Below, piece after piece: positions 1 through 7,447 of a stretch of 17,554 nt of DNA (position 1 is the first letter of the stretch; each line of letters opens with the position of its first letter). The translations under genes were made by a program, and so were the position numbers. Under the pieces are notes generated by a model. The model did not search any database and was not told the DNA's origin. It saw nothing but the letters and a program-made list of their open reading frames with translations. The stretch is from an uncultured Bacilli bacterium (lineage in GTDB: Bacteria > Bacillota_I > Bacilli_A > RF39 > UBA660). The stretch spans positions 1-17,554 of the forward strand of contig CANQZX010000016.1 of NCBI GenBank assembly GCA_947628445.1. The letters are read 5' to 3'.

Positions 1-31
1 TAAAAACAATGAGAATTAACTCATTGCTTTT
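1..31. terminator. Hairpin at the left edge, possible terminator
   Basis: CAATGAG (7-13) pairs with CTCATTG (20-26) over a 6-base loop. TTTT follows on the plus strand and five Ts on the minus strand, so it could end transcription in either direction. The gene it serves lies outside the window. It may be inside the mobile element whose end is at 74. Confidence 0.4.
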
Positions 32-54
32 AAGAATGATTGCCACTTTTATGT

Positions 55-74
55 AAAAATCTGTGAATAGTAAC
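55..74. mobile_element. End of a transposon-like element extending off the left edge
   Basis: Bases 55-74 end in TGTGAATAGTAAC. They are identical over 20 bases to the reverse complement of 16211-16230, the left end of the MITE described below. The outer tip is at 74, so the element would extend leftwards out of the window. Its other end and target duplication (75-83 would be one copy) cannot be seen. Confidence 0.6.
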
Positions 75-87
75 GATTTTTTAATTT

Positions 88-132
88 TTTTCACAAGAAA
101 AAAGCAATAAATGATTGACTCACTTATTGCTT
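88..132 (-). terminator. Terminator after pgsA
   Basis: AGCAATAA (103-110) pairs with TTATTGCT (124-131), and three further pairs lie inside an A-C mismatch. Read on the minus strand the stem is followed by TTTTTTCTTG, a normal intrinsic terminator. It lies just after the pgsA stop codon and closes the gpsB-rnpB-rodZ-pgsA unit. Confidence 0.75.
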
Positions 133-141
133 AATTATAAT

Positions 142-744
142 TTACTTTTTACTTTTTTCCGGTAAAATTAAATCTTTAGTTTTAAAATAATATTGGCAAC
201 CTGATATTACAGAAAATATAGTAGCAATTAATAAGAAGATATCCGCTACTGGAATGCTAATTAATTCAAATGGTAAGTTGTAGAATAAGGTTAAAACAAT
301 ACCTACTAGCATAAAGATAGTTTTGATTTTACCTAAAATAGAGGCCGCCACAACTTTGCCTTTATTACCCGATACCATTTTAAGAGAATCAACTATAATA
401 TCTCTTGTAATTATAATAACGGGAATGGCAATGGAAATAGCTCTTTCATAAGCTAAAATGATTAAGACCCCATTTACTAATATTTTATCGGCAATAGCAT
501 CTAATACTTTGCCAAAGTCAGTTACCTCATTATTCTTCCGGGCTAAATAACCATCTAAAAAATCAGAAAAAGCGGCAATGGCAAATAAGAAACCGGCAAT
601 AATATATTTTAAACTAACATTAATGCTGCCCACTAAATATTCGGGCCATTCAATGCCTAAAGAATACCAAGGTACTAATAACATAATTAAAACTATTACG
701 GAAATAATAATTCTGGTTATGGTAATTTTATTGGGTAAATTCAT
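142..744 (-). CDS. pgsA: CDP-diacylglycerol--glycerol-3-phosphate 3-phosphatidyltransferase
   Basis: Makes phosphatidylglycerophosphate from CDP-diacylglycerol and glycerol 3-phosphate, the committed step to phosphatidylglycerol, which is also the glycerophosphate donor used by LTA synthase. The 200-aa protein is the usual length. It carries the complete CDP-alcohol phosphatidyltransferase motif D61-xx-D64-G65-xx-A68-R69-x8-G78-xxx-D82-xxx-D86. The rest is a series of hydrophobic helices (about 10-27, 45-60, 90-115, 142-156, 164-182), as expected of an integral membrane enzyme. The ATG has an AAGGAG site that overlaps the TAG stop of the upstream RodZ-like gene, so the two are translationally linked. 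A terminator follows directly. The motif makes the family certain; PgsA rather than another CDP-alcohol transferase rests on length and on the RodZ-PgsA gene order common in Firmicutes. Confidence 0.93.
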   Translation of the reverse strand: MNLPNKITITRIIISVIVLIMLLVPWYSLGIEWPEYLVGSINVSLKYIIAGFLFAIAAFSDFLDGYLARKNNEVTDFGKVLDAIADKILVNGVLIILAYERAISIAIPVIIITRDIIVDSLKMVSGNKGKVVAASILGKIKTIFMLVGIVLTLFYNLPFELISIPVADIFLLIATIFSVISGCQYYFKTKDLILPEKSKK

Positions 745-751
745 TTTTTCA

Positions 752-1231
752 CTACTCCTTATAACTTATGACATTAGTTTTTTGATTACTAATAGTTATT
801 TGTTTGACGGACCAAGCCACCACAAGGGCTAAAACAATTAAGGCCAAAACATAAATTAAAATATAAACTTTTTTACTATATTTTCTTGGTGTCTTTGTAT
901 AAGGACTGGCCATTTCATTAGTTTCATTTTTGGCTTCTTCCTTTAATTGTAACTCAATCGTTTTTTCAATTTCTTTAATGGGAATTTTGGAGGTATATTC
1001 AAACATATACTCATTAAACTTATCTAAGATTTTTTCTGTTTCTAAACCCAAATATTTTGCATATTCTGCGATATAGTTTTTAAGTTCAAACACATCTTTG
1101 AAAGCCCCTGAGCGACCGGCTTCAATATTTTCCAAAATTTCTTCTTTTATGTTGAGATCCTTACTTACCTCTTTTAGGTTTATTCCCGCTTTTTCCCGAG
1201 CCAAGTAGAGTTCCTCGCCAATTTCGTTCAA
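752..1231 (-). CDS. RodZ-like membrane-anchored helix-turn-helix protein
   Basis: Resembles the cytoplasmic part of RodZ/YmfM proteins, which link cell-shape machinery to the membrane. From the chosen start it has 159 residues: an Xre-type HTH domain at 1-70 that opens NEIGEELYLAREKAG as in RodZ, a charged linker at 80-120, one membrane helix at about 122-143, and a short outside tail. There is no long extracellular domain. An ATG at 1276 would give 15 more residues, but it lies in the conserved 3' end of RNase P RNA. The TTG at 1231 has AAGGAGT (1241-1247) nine bases upstream, begins at the point where RodZ homology begins, and lies 24 bases past the rnpB helix P1, so I take it as the start. 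The stop overlaps the pgsA ribosome binding site. Confidence 0.83.
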   Translation of the reverse strand: MNEIGEELYLAREKAGINLKEVSKDLNIKEEILENIEAGRSGAFKDVFELKNYIAEYAKYLGLETEKILDKFNEYMFEYTSKIPIKEIEKTIELQLKEEAKNETNEMASPYTKTPRKYSKKVYILIYVLALIVLALVVAWSVKQITISNQKTNVISYKE

Positions 1232-1254
1232 AACTTTTTCACTCCTTTGTAAAT

Positions 1255-1614
1255 TAAATAATTTCTCATAAGCCATTTTCTGTACTTTCCTAAGGAAAGC
1301 GGCAAATATTTATCTACCTTTTTCAAGGTCCTAAGCTTTGTTTAATTCCGCCACTTAAGCTCCCCTACCAAAATTTGGGTTTCTCGCTCGCGGGGTTTAC
1401 CACGTTCCACTTTTGTATCACTACAAAACTCGTCTCTTTGGCACTTTTAGACCTACTTTCTTCTTTAAAAAAAGAAAATTTCGGAGCCGTTAGCTAAAAG
1501 CTACCCTTGGTTATTTTTTCCCAAGGCACGAACACTACAAGCATCGCAGCTTGTGCGAGTATGGACTTTCCTCTGCATACTAATTTTATGCAGCATTTGC
1601 CTCGAAATTATTCA
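1255..1614 (-). ncRNA. rnpB: RNase P RNA, class B (Bacillus type)
   Basis: Catalytic RNA of RNase P, which matures tRNA 5' ends. It fills the gap between gpsB and the RodZ-like gene. Read on the minus strand it shows the 5' signature GAGGAAAGTCCAT (1573-1561) followed by ACTCGCAC, then AGTGTTCGTGCC. The strongly conserved block AAACCCCGCGAGCGAGAAACCC continues as in B. subtilis (1398-1362), then AGGTAGATA and TTGCCGC, and finally ACAGAAAATGGCTTAT near 1283-1268. Bases 1614-1604 pair with 1265-1255 in an 11-bp helix P1 (two strands ending in AATAATTTC and beginning GAAATTATT), which fixes the ends and a length near 360 nt. P1 includes the gpsB stop codon. The gpsB-rnpB order is known from Bacillus. 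No separate promoter or terminator is obvious, so it may be processed from the gpsB transcript. Confidence 0.95.
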
Positions 1615-1937
1615 TTATTGCCATAAACTATTTTTTCTAATTGGCTAATTCTTTTAAGAAGGTCGACATTATTAATACTCCGATTACTATTTTGACTACC
1701 CGCGGTAGTAACTTCATCTTGTAACCGACGGATTTCTTTTTTAAGTTTAATATTATCCTCCGTTAAATCTTTAATGTCTTGTTCTAACTTTTTAATAATA
1801 TTACCATATTCTGTATAATCGCGGATCACCATATCCAAAAACTTATCTACTTCTTGAGGTCGATATCCTTGAGCATCAATTTTAAATTCTTTTTCTAATA
1901 TCTCCCGCGGAGATAAATATAATCTATCATTATACAA
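1608..1937 (-). CDS. gpsB: Cell division protein GpsB
   Basis: Small DivIVA-family scaffold that shuttles between septum and side wall and directs class A PBPs; the class A PBP gene lies divergently 0.9 kb away. It has an N-terminal DivIVA/GpsB lipid-binding domain (LSPREILEKEF, then YRPQEVDKFLDMVI), a coiled coil at about 45-80, a Ser/Asn-rich linker and the C-terminal trimerisation helix VDLLKRISQLEKIVYG. From the chosen start it is 109 aa, normal for GpsB. An upstream ATG (1955) lies at the expected transcription start of a perfect sigma-A promoter. The TTG at 1937 has AGGTGA seven bases upstream and lines up with the B. subtilis start, the LS motif falling at residues 8-9 in both. The stop codon is inside helix P1 of rnpB. 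Confidence 0.93.
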   Translation of the reverse strand: MYNDRLYLSPREILEKEFKIDAQGYRPQEVDKFLDMVIRDYTEYGNIIKKLEQDIKDLTEDNIKLKKEIRRLQDEVTTAGSQNSNRSINNVDLLKRISQLEKIVYGNNE

Positions 1938-1961
1938 AATACTCTCACCTTCCATGAGTAA

Positions 1962-1990
1962 ATTATAGATTGTTTATCGCTTTTTGTCAA
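1962..1990 (-). promoter_or_regulatory. Sigma-A promoter of gpsB
   Basis: On the minus strand TTGACA (1990-1985), a 17-base spacer and TATAAT (1967-1962), a full consensus. Transcription would start close to 1955, so the ATG there is effectively at +1, which supports the TTG start at 1937. The promoter lies in the last codons of the small ORF 1974-2075. Confidence 0.85.
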
Positions 1991-2075
1991 TATTGCGCAC
2001 ATAATGATATAAAAGATCAATTTCTAAATTATCAATTTTAGCAATAACCTCATTTATTAAAAAATCATATGGCAT
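1974..2075 (-). CDS. Possible 33-aa small protein upstream of gpsB
   Basis: The minus-strand ATG at 2075 is preceded by GGGTGGGTGAAG, a fair ribosome binding site, and opens a 33-codon frame starting MPYDFLINEV and ending NIDKKR with a TAA. It would be a charged, partly amphipathic peptide with no membrane segment. It points towards gpsB, and its end contains the gpsB promoter. I recognise no family. A frame this short can occur by chance in AT-rich DNA, so the ribosome binding site and its place in a tightly packed region are the only support. Confidence 0.35.
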   Translation of the reverse strand: MPYDFLINEVIAKIDNLEIDLLYHYVRNIDKKR

Positions 2076-2154
2076 TTTTTCTTCACCCACCCTATTTTAT
2101 AAAATAATAAAAAATAATGCATTAGTTTCGACAAAACATGCCAAAACTTTTGAG

Positions 2155-2174
2155 CTTGACAGTTGACAGTCAAG
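2155..2174. repeat. Tandem TTGACAG repeat and short palindrome upstream of recU
   Basis: TTGACAG occurs twice in tandem (2156-2162, 2163-2169), and CTTGAC (2155-2160) is complementary to GTCAAG (2169-2174). It lies about 45 bases upstream of the recU -10 box, where a regulator could bind. Neither TTGACA copy has a -10 box at normal spacing. Functional meaning is uncertain. Confidence 0.35.
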
Positions 2175-2217
2175 ACAATTTAGCGGCTTTATATTCATAT
2201 TAAAATTTGTGAAAGTA

Positions 2218-2226
2218 TGCTATAAT
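2218..2226 (+). promoter_or_regulatory. Extended -10 promoter of recU-pbp
   Basis: TGCTATAAT at 2218-2226 is a full extended -10 box. The hexamer 17 bases upstream (TATTAA, 2198-2203) is a weak -35. The start point would be near 2233, leaving a very short leader before the ribosome binding site AGGTGA. Confidence 0.65.
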
Positions 2227-2244
2227 TTATGTTAGGTGATTGTT

Positions 2245-2817
2245 TTGTTATACCCAAATAATATTAAAAAAAATTTTACGAAAATAAATAATCACGCGAA
2301 TCGGGGTATGGATTTAGAATACTTAGTGGAAATTACCAATGAGTATTATATTGACCACGATCTAGCATATATTTATAAAAAACCAACCCCTATTGGGATT
2401 GTCAAAGTAAATTATGCTTTAGCCAAAATTGAAGAGGCCTATTTTCAAAAGCCCTCAACTTTGGATTACAATGGCTTATATAAAGGTTATTACATTGAGT
2501 TTGATGCCAAAGTTACGCATCATAAGACCTCATTTCCTTTAAGCAATGTTAGTCCCCATCAAATTAAACATATCGAACATATTTATAAGCATGGCGGGAT
2601 CGTTTTCCTTTTAATTCAAATTAATGATGGTTTTTATGTTTTAATGGGATCCGATTTTCTTAAGTTTAAGGAAGAAGGTAAACGGCAAAGTATTCCCCTT
2701 GCCTATATTATCGAAAATGGTTATGAAATAAAATATAGTTTTAATAAAGGATTAGATTACTTAAATGTAATTGATAAATTATTGGAGGAAAAGAATGAAA
2801 AAATTAAAATTAGTTAA
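2245..2817 (+). CDS. recU: Holliday junction resolvase RecU
   Basis: Resolves four-way junctions in recombinational repair and chromosome segregation. The 190-aa protein has the RecU signatures in order: ANRGMDLE (18-25), KKPTPI (45-50), the metal-binding stretch STLDYNG (71-77), YIEFDAK (83-89), then TSFPLSN and HQIKHI (105-110). D74, D87 and K89 fit the catalytic positions. An in-frame GTG at 2236 is part of the ribosome binding site AGGTGA; the TTG at 2245 is five bases past that site, so I use it. The end of recU overlaps the start of the PBP gene by 23 bases, the recU-ponA pairing conserved in Firmicutes. It is expected to be expressed with the PBP from the extended -10 promoter. Confidence 0.94.
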   Translation: MLYPNNIKKNFTKINNHANRGMDLEYLVEITNEYYIDHDLAYIYKKPTPIGIVKVNYALAKIEEAYFQKPSTLDYNGLYKGYYIEFDAKVTHHKTSFPLSNVSPHQIKHIEHIYKHGGIVFLLIQINDGFYVLMGSDFLKFKEEGKRQSIPLAYIIENGYEIKYSFNKGLDYLNVIDKLLEEKNEKIKIS

Positions 2818-5419
2818 AAAAGATTTAGCTCCGGTTGAAAAGGCGAAAGGAGCGAAAAAGGATAATGCTACAAAAAGTCCTAAAGTAAAATTAAGTGTTT
2901 GGGCTATTATATTAATTATTGGGATTATTGGCATTACCTGCATTTTACTCTTTGCCCTTTTCATTATTATTACCTCACCAGAATTTGATACAGAAAAATT
3001 ATATTCTAAAGAATCAACGACACTTTATTATGCCGATGGCTCGGAAATGTTAAAGATTGGTTCGGAGGAAAGAGTTTTAGTTTATTACGATGATTTACCT
3101 CAAGTGCTAATCGATGCCATTGTGGCCACCGAAGATTCGCGTTTTTTCCAACATACAGGTTTAGATGTCGCCCGTTTTGGGAAGGCCTTTTTAGGACAAT
3201 TACTGGGTAATGATAAAGCCGGAGGGGCCTCAACGCTTTCCATGCAAGTAATAAAGAAAGATTATACCTCTTCCGAATCTCATGGTATTGAAGGGATTAT
3301 TCGGAAATTTACCGATATCTATATGGCAATTTTTAAACTGGAAAGTAAATATACCAAAGAAGAAATCATGGAATTCTATGTTAATACAATGTGGTTTTCG
3401 GGCCCAACTAATAAATATGTGGCCAAAGGGATTGCCGGAGTGGAACTAGCTAGTCAATATTTCTTCGGCAAAAGCGTTTCCGATTTAACTTTAGCGGAAG
3501 CCTCAATTCTTGCCGGCATGTTCCAAAATCCAACCCAATATAATCCTTATACCAAAACCGATAATTTACGGAAACGGCAAAATACAGTTTTAAAATTAAT
3601 GGTCCAACATGGTTATATTACGGAACAAGAAAAAGAAGATGCGCAAAATATTCCGATTGAATCCCTACTTATTAGCCACGAAGAGGAAGAAGATAGTCCC
3701 GAAACAAATAGTGCTGTTGTCGATTATGTATTAAATCAAGTCCGGGAAAATACCAAAAAAGATCCGCAAAGTGTACCAATGAAAATTTATACAACAGTCG
3801 ATAAAAAAGTTCAAGATATTTTAACCCAATTAGAAGAAGGAAAATTATATCCTTTCGATAAGAAAATGGAAGAAAAATTACAAGAAGGGGTTGCGATTAC
3901 CAGTACCGAAAATGGTTCGATTGTTGCCCTATCGGGTGGCCGAAATTATAATGCGGGGGCTAAAGGAACTAATCGGGCAACCGATATTAGAAGACAACCA
4001 GGATCAACGGCGAAAATTTTATTTGACTACGGTCCTTACATTGAATATTTACAAGGATCCCCTTATTCGATGTTCTTAGATGAGCCAACGAATTATTCGA
4101 CCGGCAAACCAATTAATGATTCCGACCGAAAGTTTAATGGATTAATGACCATGCGAACCGCCCTTTCTACCTCGCGGAATGCGCCAGCTCTTCGAGCTTT
4201 CCAAGCCGTCAATAAAGCTGATAAAAATTATATTCCTAACTTTGTTCATAGTTTAGGTATTGATTATGGTAGTACGCTTTATGAATCTGCTTCCATCGGG
4301 GGCTTTGATGGTGTTAGTCCACTCCAAATGAGTGCGGCTTATGCAGCTTATGGCCGCGGTGGTTACTATATTAAACCATATATTTATACGAAAATAGAAT
4401 TCGTTCAAACCGGTGAAACAGTCGATTATAAATACGAAAAAGAACAAGTTATGAGCGAAGAAACCGCTTATATGATTACAAGTATTTTAATGACTGCCGC
4501 CCAAAGTGGTGTCGGTGGTGTTTCGGTAAGTGGTACGGATATCGCCGCTAAATCCGGAACTACAACAATTGATGCCACTTACAGTAAAGAACATAATATC
4601 CCAAGTAATGCCACGAACGATGCTTGGAACATAACTTATAGTCCAGAATATTGTGTGGCCCTATGGCTGGGTTATGATACCACGACTAGTGATAGTTATC
4701 TCGATATTAACCGCGGGGGTACAGCACGAAAAGCTATTATGAAAGCTGTTGGATCTCGCGTTTATTCGAAAAATAAAAAGTTTGAGGTTCCTGAAGGTAT
4801 TGTTAGTGCAACCGTAGAATTAGAAACCTTCCCTGCGCAACTAGCCAGTGAATATACTCCGGAAAGTTTAAAAACCACCGAAATCTTCAAAGAAGGTACG
4901 GAACCAACAGAAGTATCAACGCGCTTTGCCAAATTAAGTAATCCAACCAATGGAGATAAAAAATATAATGGTTCAACTTTAACTTTAAGTTGGAGTCCAA
5001 TTAAAACCCCGGATGCCATTAATAATGATTATTTAACTGAGTTCTTTAACGAATATTACGATAATCACGCTAGTAAGTATTATCAAGCGCGAATCAACTA
5101 TAATAGTACTTATATTGGCACTTTAGGTTATCAAATCTATTTCAAAGATGCTTCGAATAATCTAACCTATTTAGGAAGAACGGAAAGCAATACTTATACG
5201 GTAACTAATCCCGCTAATGGTACTTACATTGTCAAAGCTGCCTATTCCAAGTTTACCGCCAATATGAGTGATGGCTTAGAAATCAGAGTTAACGCTATTG
5301 ATGAGAATGTGGAAAACATGGTTACCCCAAATAATCCAGGAACGGATAAAGACGAAAATAAAGATACTCAACAAACGCAAAAACCAACTATTAATGATAC
5401 AGAAAATGAATTAGAATAG
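2795..5419 (+). CDS. Class A penicillin-binding protein (PBP1A type)
   Basis: Bifunctional peptidoglycan synthase: glycosyltransferase and transpeptidase. 874 aa from the ATG at 2795, which has GGAGG just upstream; an earlier in-frame start at 2771 lacks one. Order: Lys-rich cytoplasmic tail (1-33), one membrane helix (36-60), GT51 domain with catalytic E113 in ATEDSRFFQH, GGASTLSMQV (143-152) and RKFTDIYMAIFKLE, then the transpeptidase with S404-TAK407, S460-R-N462 and K586-SGTT. The third motif is KSG rather than the usual KTG, a common conservative change. Residues about 713-835 look like a fibronectin-III-type domain, followed by an acidic, low-complexity tail. Equivalent to ponA of Bacillus by position after recU. 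A likely partner of GpsB. Confidence 0.95.
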   Translation: MKKLKLVKKDLAPVEKAKGAKKDNATKSPKVKLSVWAIILIIGIIGITCILLFALFIIITSPEFDTEKLYSKESTTLYYADGSEMLKIGSEERVLVYYDDLPQVLIDAIVATEDSRFFQHTGLDVARFGKAFLGQLLGNDKAGGASTLSMQVIKKDYTSSESHGIEGIIRKFTDIYMAIFKLESKYTKEEIMEFYVNTMWFSGPTNKYVAKGIAGVELASQYFFGKSVSDLTLAEASILAGMFQNPTQYNPYTKTDNLRKRQNTVLKLMVQHGYITEQEKEDAQNIPIESLLISHEEEEDSPETNSAVVDYVLNQVRENTKKDPQSVPMKIYTTVDKKVQDILTQLEEGKLYPFDKKMEEKLQEGVAITSTENGSIVALSGGRNYNAGAKGTNRATDIRRQPGSTAKILFDYGPYIEYLQGSPYSMFLDEPTNYSTGKPINDSDRKFNGLMTMRTALSTSRNAPALRAFQAVNKADKNYIPNFVHSLGIDYGSTLYESASIGGFDGVSPLQMSAAYAAYGRGGYYIKPYIYTKIEFVQTGETVDYKYEKEQVMSEETAYMITSILMTAAQSGVGGVSVSGTDIAAKSGTTTIDATYSKEHNIPSNATNDAWNITYSPEYCVALWLGYDTTTSDSYLDINRGGTARKAIMKAVGSRVYSKNKKFEVPEGIVSATVELETFPAQLASEYTPESLKTTEIFKEGTEPTEVSTRFAKLSNPTNGDKKYNGSTLTLSWSPIKTPDAINNDYLTEFFNEYYDNHASKYYQARINYNSTYIGTLGYQIYFKDASNNLTYLGRTESNTYTVTNPANGTYIVKAAYSKFTANMSDGLEIRVNAIDENVENMVTPNNPGTDKDENKDTQQTQKPTINDTENELE

Positions 5420-5420
5420 A

Positions 5421-5455
5421 AAAAATATTTGCTTCACATGAGCAAATATTTTTTT
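5421..5455. terminator. Bidirectional terminator between pbp and the LCP gene
   Basis: AAAAATATTTGCT (5421-5433) pairs perfectly with AGCAAATATTTTT (5441-5453) over a 7-base loop. There are T runs on one side and A runs on the other, so it serves both converging genes. Confidence 0.9.
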
Positions 5456-5458
5456 GGT

Positions 5459-7438
5459 TTAAAAGAGATTTAAAACATCGCCAATATCCGGATTATTTTC
5501 TTTTTCAGTTTCTTGATCTTTCTTATTTGTTTCGGTTTTAGTTTTATCTTCTTCCTTAGAGGTATTATCTGAACTATTTTTACTACTTTCCCCACTATTA
5601 GGAATATAAATTGTTAAACTAGTTAATTCTTCAATTAAAGTGCCAATTCGCGCATCTTGATCCCCGATTAAGCCCGGCGCAACATCCGCATTATAATGGG
5701 CTTCCCCCGGATTAACATATTCTTTATTTAAAGTAAGATTATGCTTTTGACAAAACTCTTCAGCTTTCGCAATATCGGAACCAATTAAATTTGGCATTAA
5801 TTCTAATGATTGAACTTGTTTTAATCCCTTACCTGCGGTGTGTTCTTCGAATGGTTCATTAACAGAGAAACTAAAGGTTTTAACTGTTTCTTGTTCTTGT
5901 AAACCTAAATATATTTTTATTGTATTTTGAATATCCGTTAAACTATCTTGATAATAGCCTTGAGCCGAGGTATATCCCCCCGTCGCGGGCCGATAAACAG
6001 GTAAGCTATAAGTTTCTAAAGTCGCTTTATTGATATTAATAAACTCTTGGCCATTTAAGGCTTTAAGGGTCATATCTTTCACTACTTCATAACCCGATAA
6101 TATTTTATCGGTCGCCATATTAGTGGCAATATTATTACTAATGGCATTAAAAATATCTTTAAAATCCGTTACCGCGCTAAATTTTAGTAATTTTCGCGCT
6201 ACTGCTTCAACAATTTGTTGTTGATGGCGAACGCGGTCTAAATCACTACCGATGTATAAATGGCGATTTCGCGCATACGCTAAGGCTTGTTCTCCATTTA
6301 AAGTTTGATGACCTGGTTTAATACAAACTAATTTATCGCCAAACTCCCGATCGGAATTTTGTTCACAAACTTGACCATTATATTGATCAGCCCCATAGGT
6401 TGGAGCTTCGACATCAACCTCAATGCCGTCTAAAGCATCAACCAAATTAACAACGCCTTTAAAATTAACTTTAACATAATAATCAATGTCGGTGGCTAAG
6501 AGATTACTTACGGTATTAACAACACATTCGGAACCAAAAGCCGCCGAAGAATTAATTTTTGCATAACGATTATGATTACAAGTAATTGGTACATAAGTAT
6601 CCCTTGGAATACTTAAAACTAACGAATCTAAAGTTTTAGGATTAAAAGCAATAAACATTAAAGTATCACCATTAAATCCCGCATTAGGATCCAAATTATT
6701 CTTTGTTGAATCAACACCCATAATTAGAAAAGTTAAAGGATCATTAAAGTCTTTATTACTAATGGATTTATCACTTGTTGAATTCTTTTTCTTTTCTTGA
6801 TATTTATAGATAACTGTTGTTTTATCAGCAATTGACTCATTTTCATCTAATTCGGTAAATAAGGCTAAATAATTGCTGGGTACAAAGGCGGCGGCAATTT
6901 TCCCGGCATAAAGATTTAAAATCATATCATCATAATCACTATAATCGACAATTTCATTTTTCAATTTATATTTTTTAATTAATTTTTCCGTTAAAACATA
7001 ACCTTCCGTATCAGCTTGGTTATCAATCCGGCCAATTTGCCCTTCACTATTAAACTTTGTATCTTTTAATTTAATTAAATAAGTAGTATATAATTCTTTA
7101 TCTTGTTCAAAAATATTATTTAAACCACCATAGATGGTACCAATAAAATAACTACTAACATTAAAAATACTAATGAAGATCAAGGTAAGTAGCGATATTA
7201 AAACATATTTTTTATATTTTCGCGTTAATAAGTTTAATAAACCATAAAGTAAATAAAATAAGAAATAAAGGAAAAAGGTGACAATTAAGATTATTCGTAA
7301 AACCGTTTCAATTCCACTTAAATTAACTAAATTAAAGGTGAAAAGAAGAAAACTAATAAGATAAACCACCAAAAAGAAATAGTAAGAATATCTTGCTATC
7401 CCATTTACATGTTTTAATCTTCTCATTACTCTTTTCAT
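5459..7438 (-). CDS. LytR-CpsA-Psr (LCP) family protein with N-terminal extension
   Basis: LCP enzymes transfer undecaprenyl-linked anionic polymers such as wall teichoic acid to peptidoglycan outside the cell. 659 aa. Three membrane helices (about 18-38, 46-70, 78-104) replace the usual single anchor. Residues 115-200 look like part of a substrate-binding-protein fold (EGYVLTEKLIKKY, IVDYSDYDDMILNLYAGK). The LCP domain spans 233-420 with GFNGDTL (D258), SIPRDTYV (R279, D280), ALAYARNRH (R390, R392) and DLDRVRHQQQ (R402, R404). Cysteines 287/305 and 358/372 may form disulfides. A PASTA-like segment (545-613, MPNLIGSDIAKAE) and a Ser/Lys/Glu tail follow. The ribosome binding site lies across the stop of the preceding gene, so it is in the LTA synthase operon. 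The family is certain; the exact polymer is unknown. Confidence 0.9.
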   Translation of the reverse strand: MKRVMRRLKHVNGIARYSYYFFLVVYLISFLLFTFNLVNLSGIETVLRIILIVTFFLYFLFYLLYGLLNLLTRKYKKYVLISLLTLIFISIFNVSSYFIGTIYGGLNNIFEQDKELYTTYLIKLKDTKFNSEGQIGRIDNQADTEGYVLTEKLIKKYKLKNEIVDYSDYDDMILNLYAGKIAAAFVPSNYLALFTELDENESIADKTTVIYKYQEKKKNSTSDKSISNKDFNDPLTFLIMGVDSTKNNLDPNAGFNGDTLMFIAFNPKTLDSLVLSIPRDTYVPITCNHNRYAKINSSAAFGSECVVNTVSNLLATDIDYYVKVNFKGVVNLVDALDGIEVDVEAPTYGADQYNGQVCEQNSDREFGDKLVCIKPGHQTLNGEQALAYARNRHLYIGSDLDRVRHQQQIVEAVARKLLKFSAVTDFKDIFNAISNNIATNMATDKILSGYEVVKDMTLKALNGQEFININKATLETYSLPVYRPATGGYTSAQGYYQDSLTDIQNTIKIYLGLQEQETVKTFSFSVNEPFEEHTAGKGLKQVQSLELMPNLIGSDIAKAEEFCQKHNLTLNKEYVNPGEAHYNADVAPGLIGDQDARIGTLIEELTSLTIYIPNSGESSKNSSDNTSKEEDKTKTETNKKDQETEKENNPDIGDVLNLF

Positions 7439-7447
7439 ACTGCCCTC

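Noticed and set aside
578..832. 84-codon plus-strand frame opposite pgsA and the RodZ-like gene
   Set aside because: Mirror of two recognised minus-strand genes; no ribosome binding site.
1938..1955. ATG at 1955 as gpsB start
   Set aside because: It lies at the predicted transcription start and ahead of the ribosome binding site; the TTG at 1937 matches the known GpsB start.
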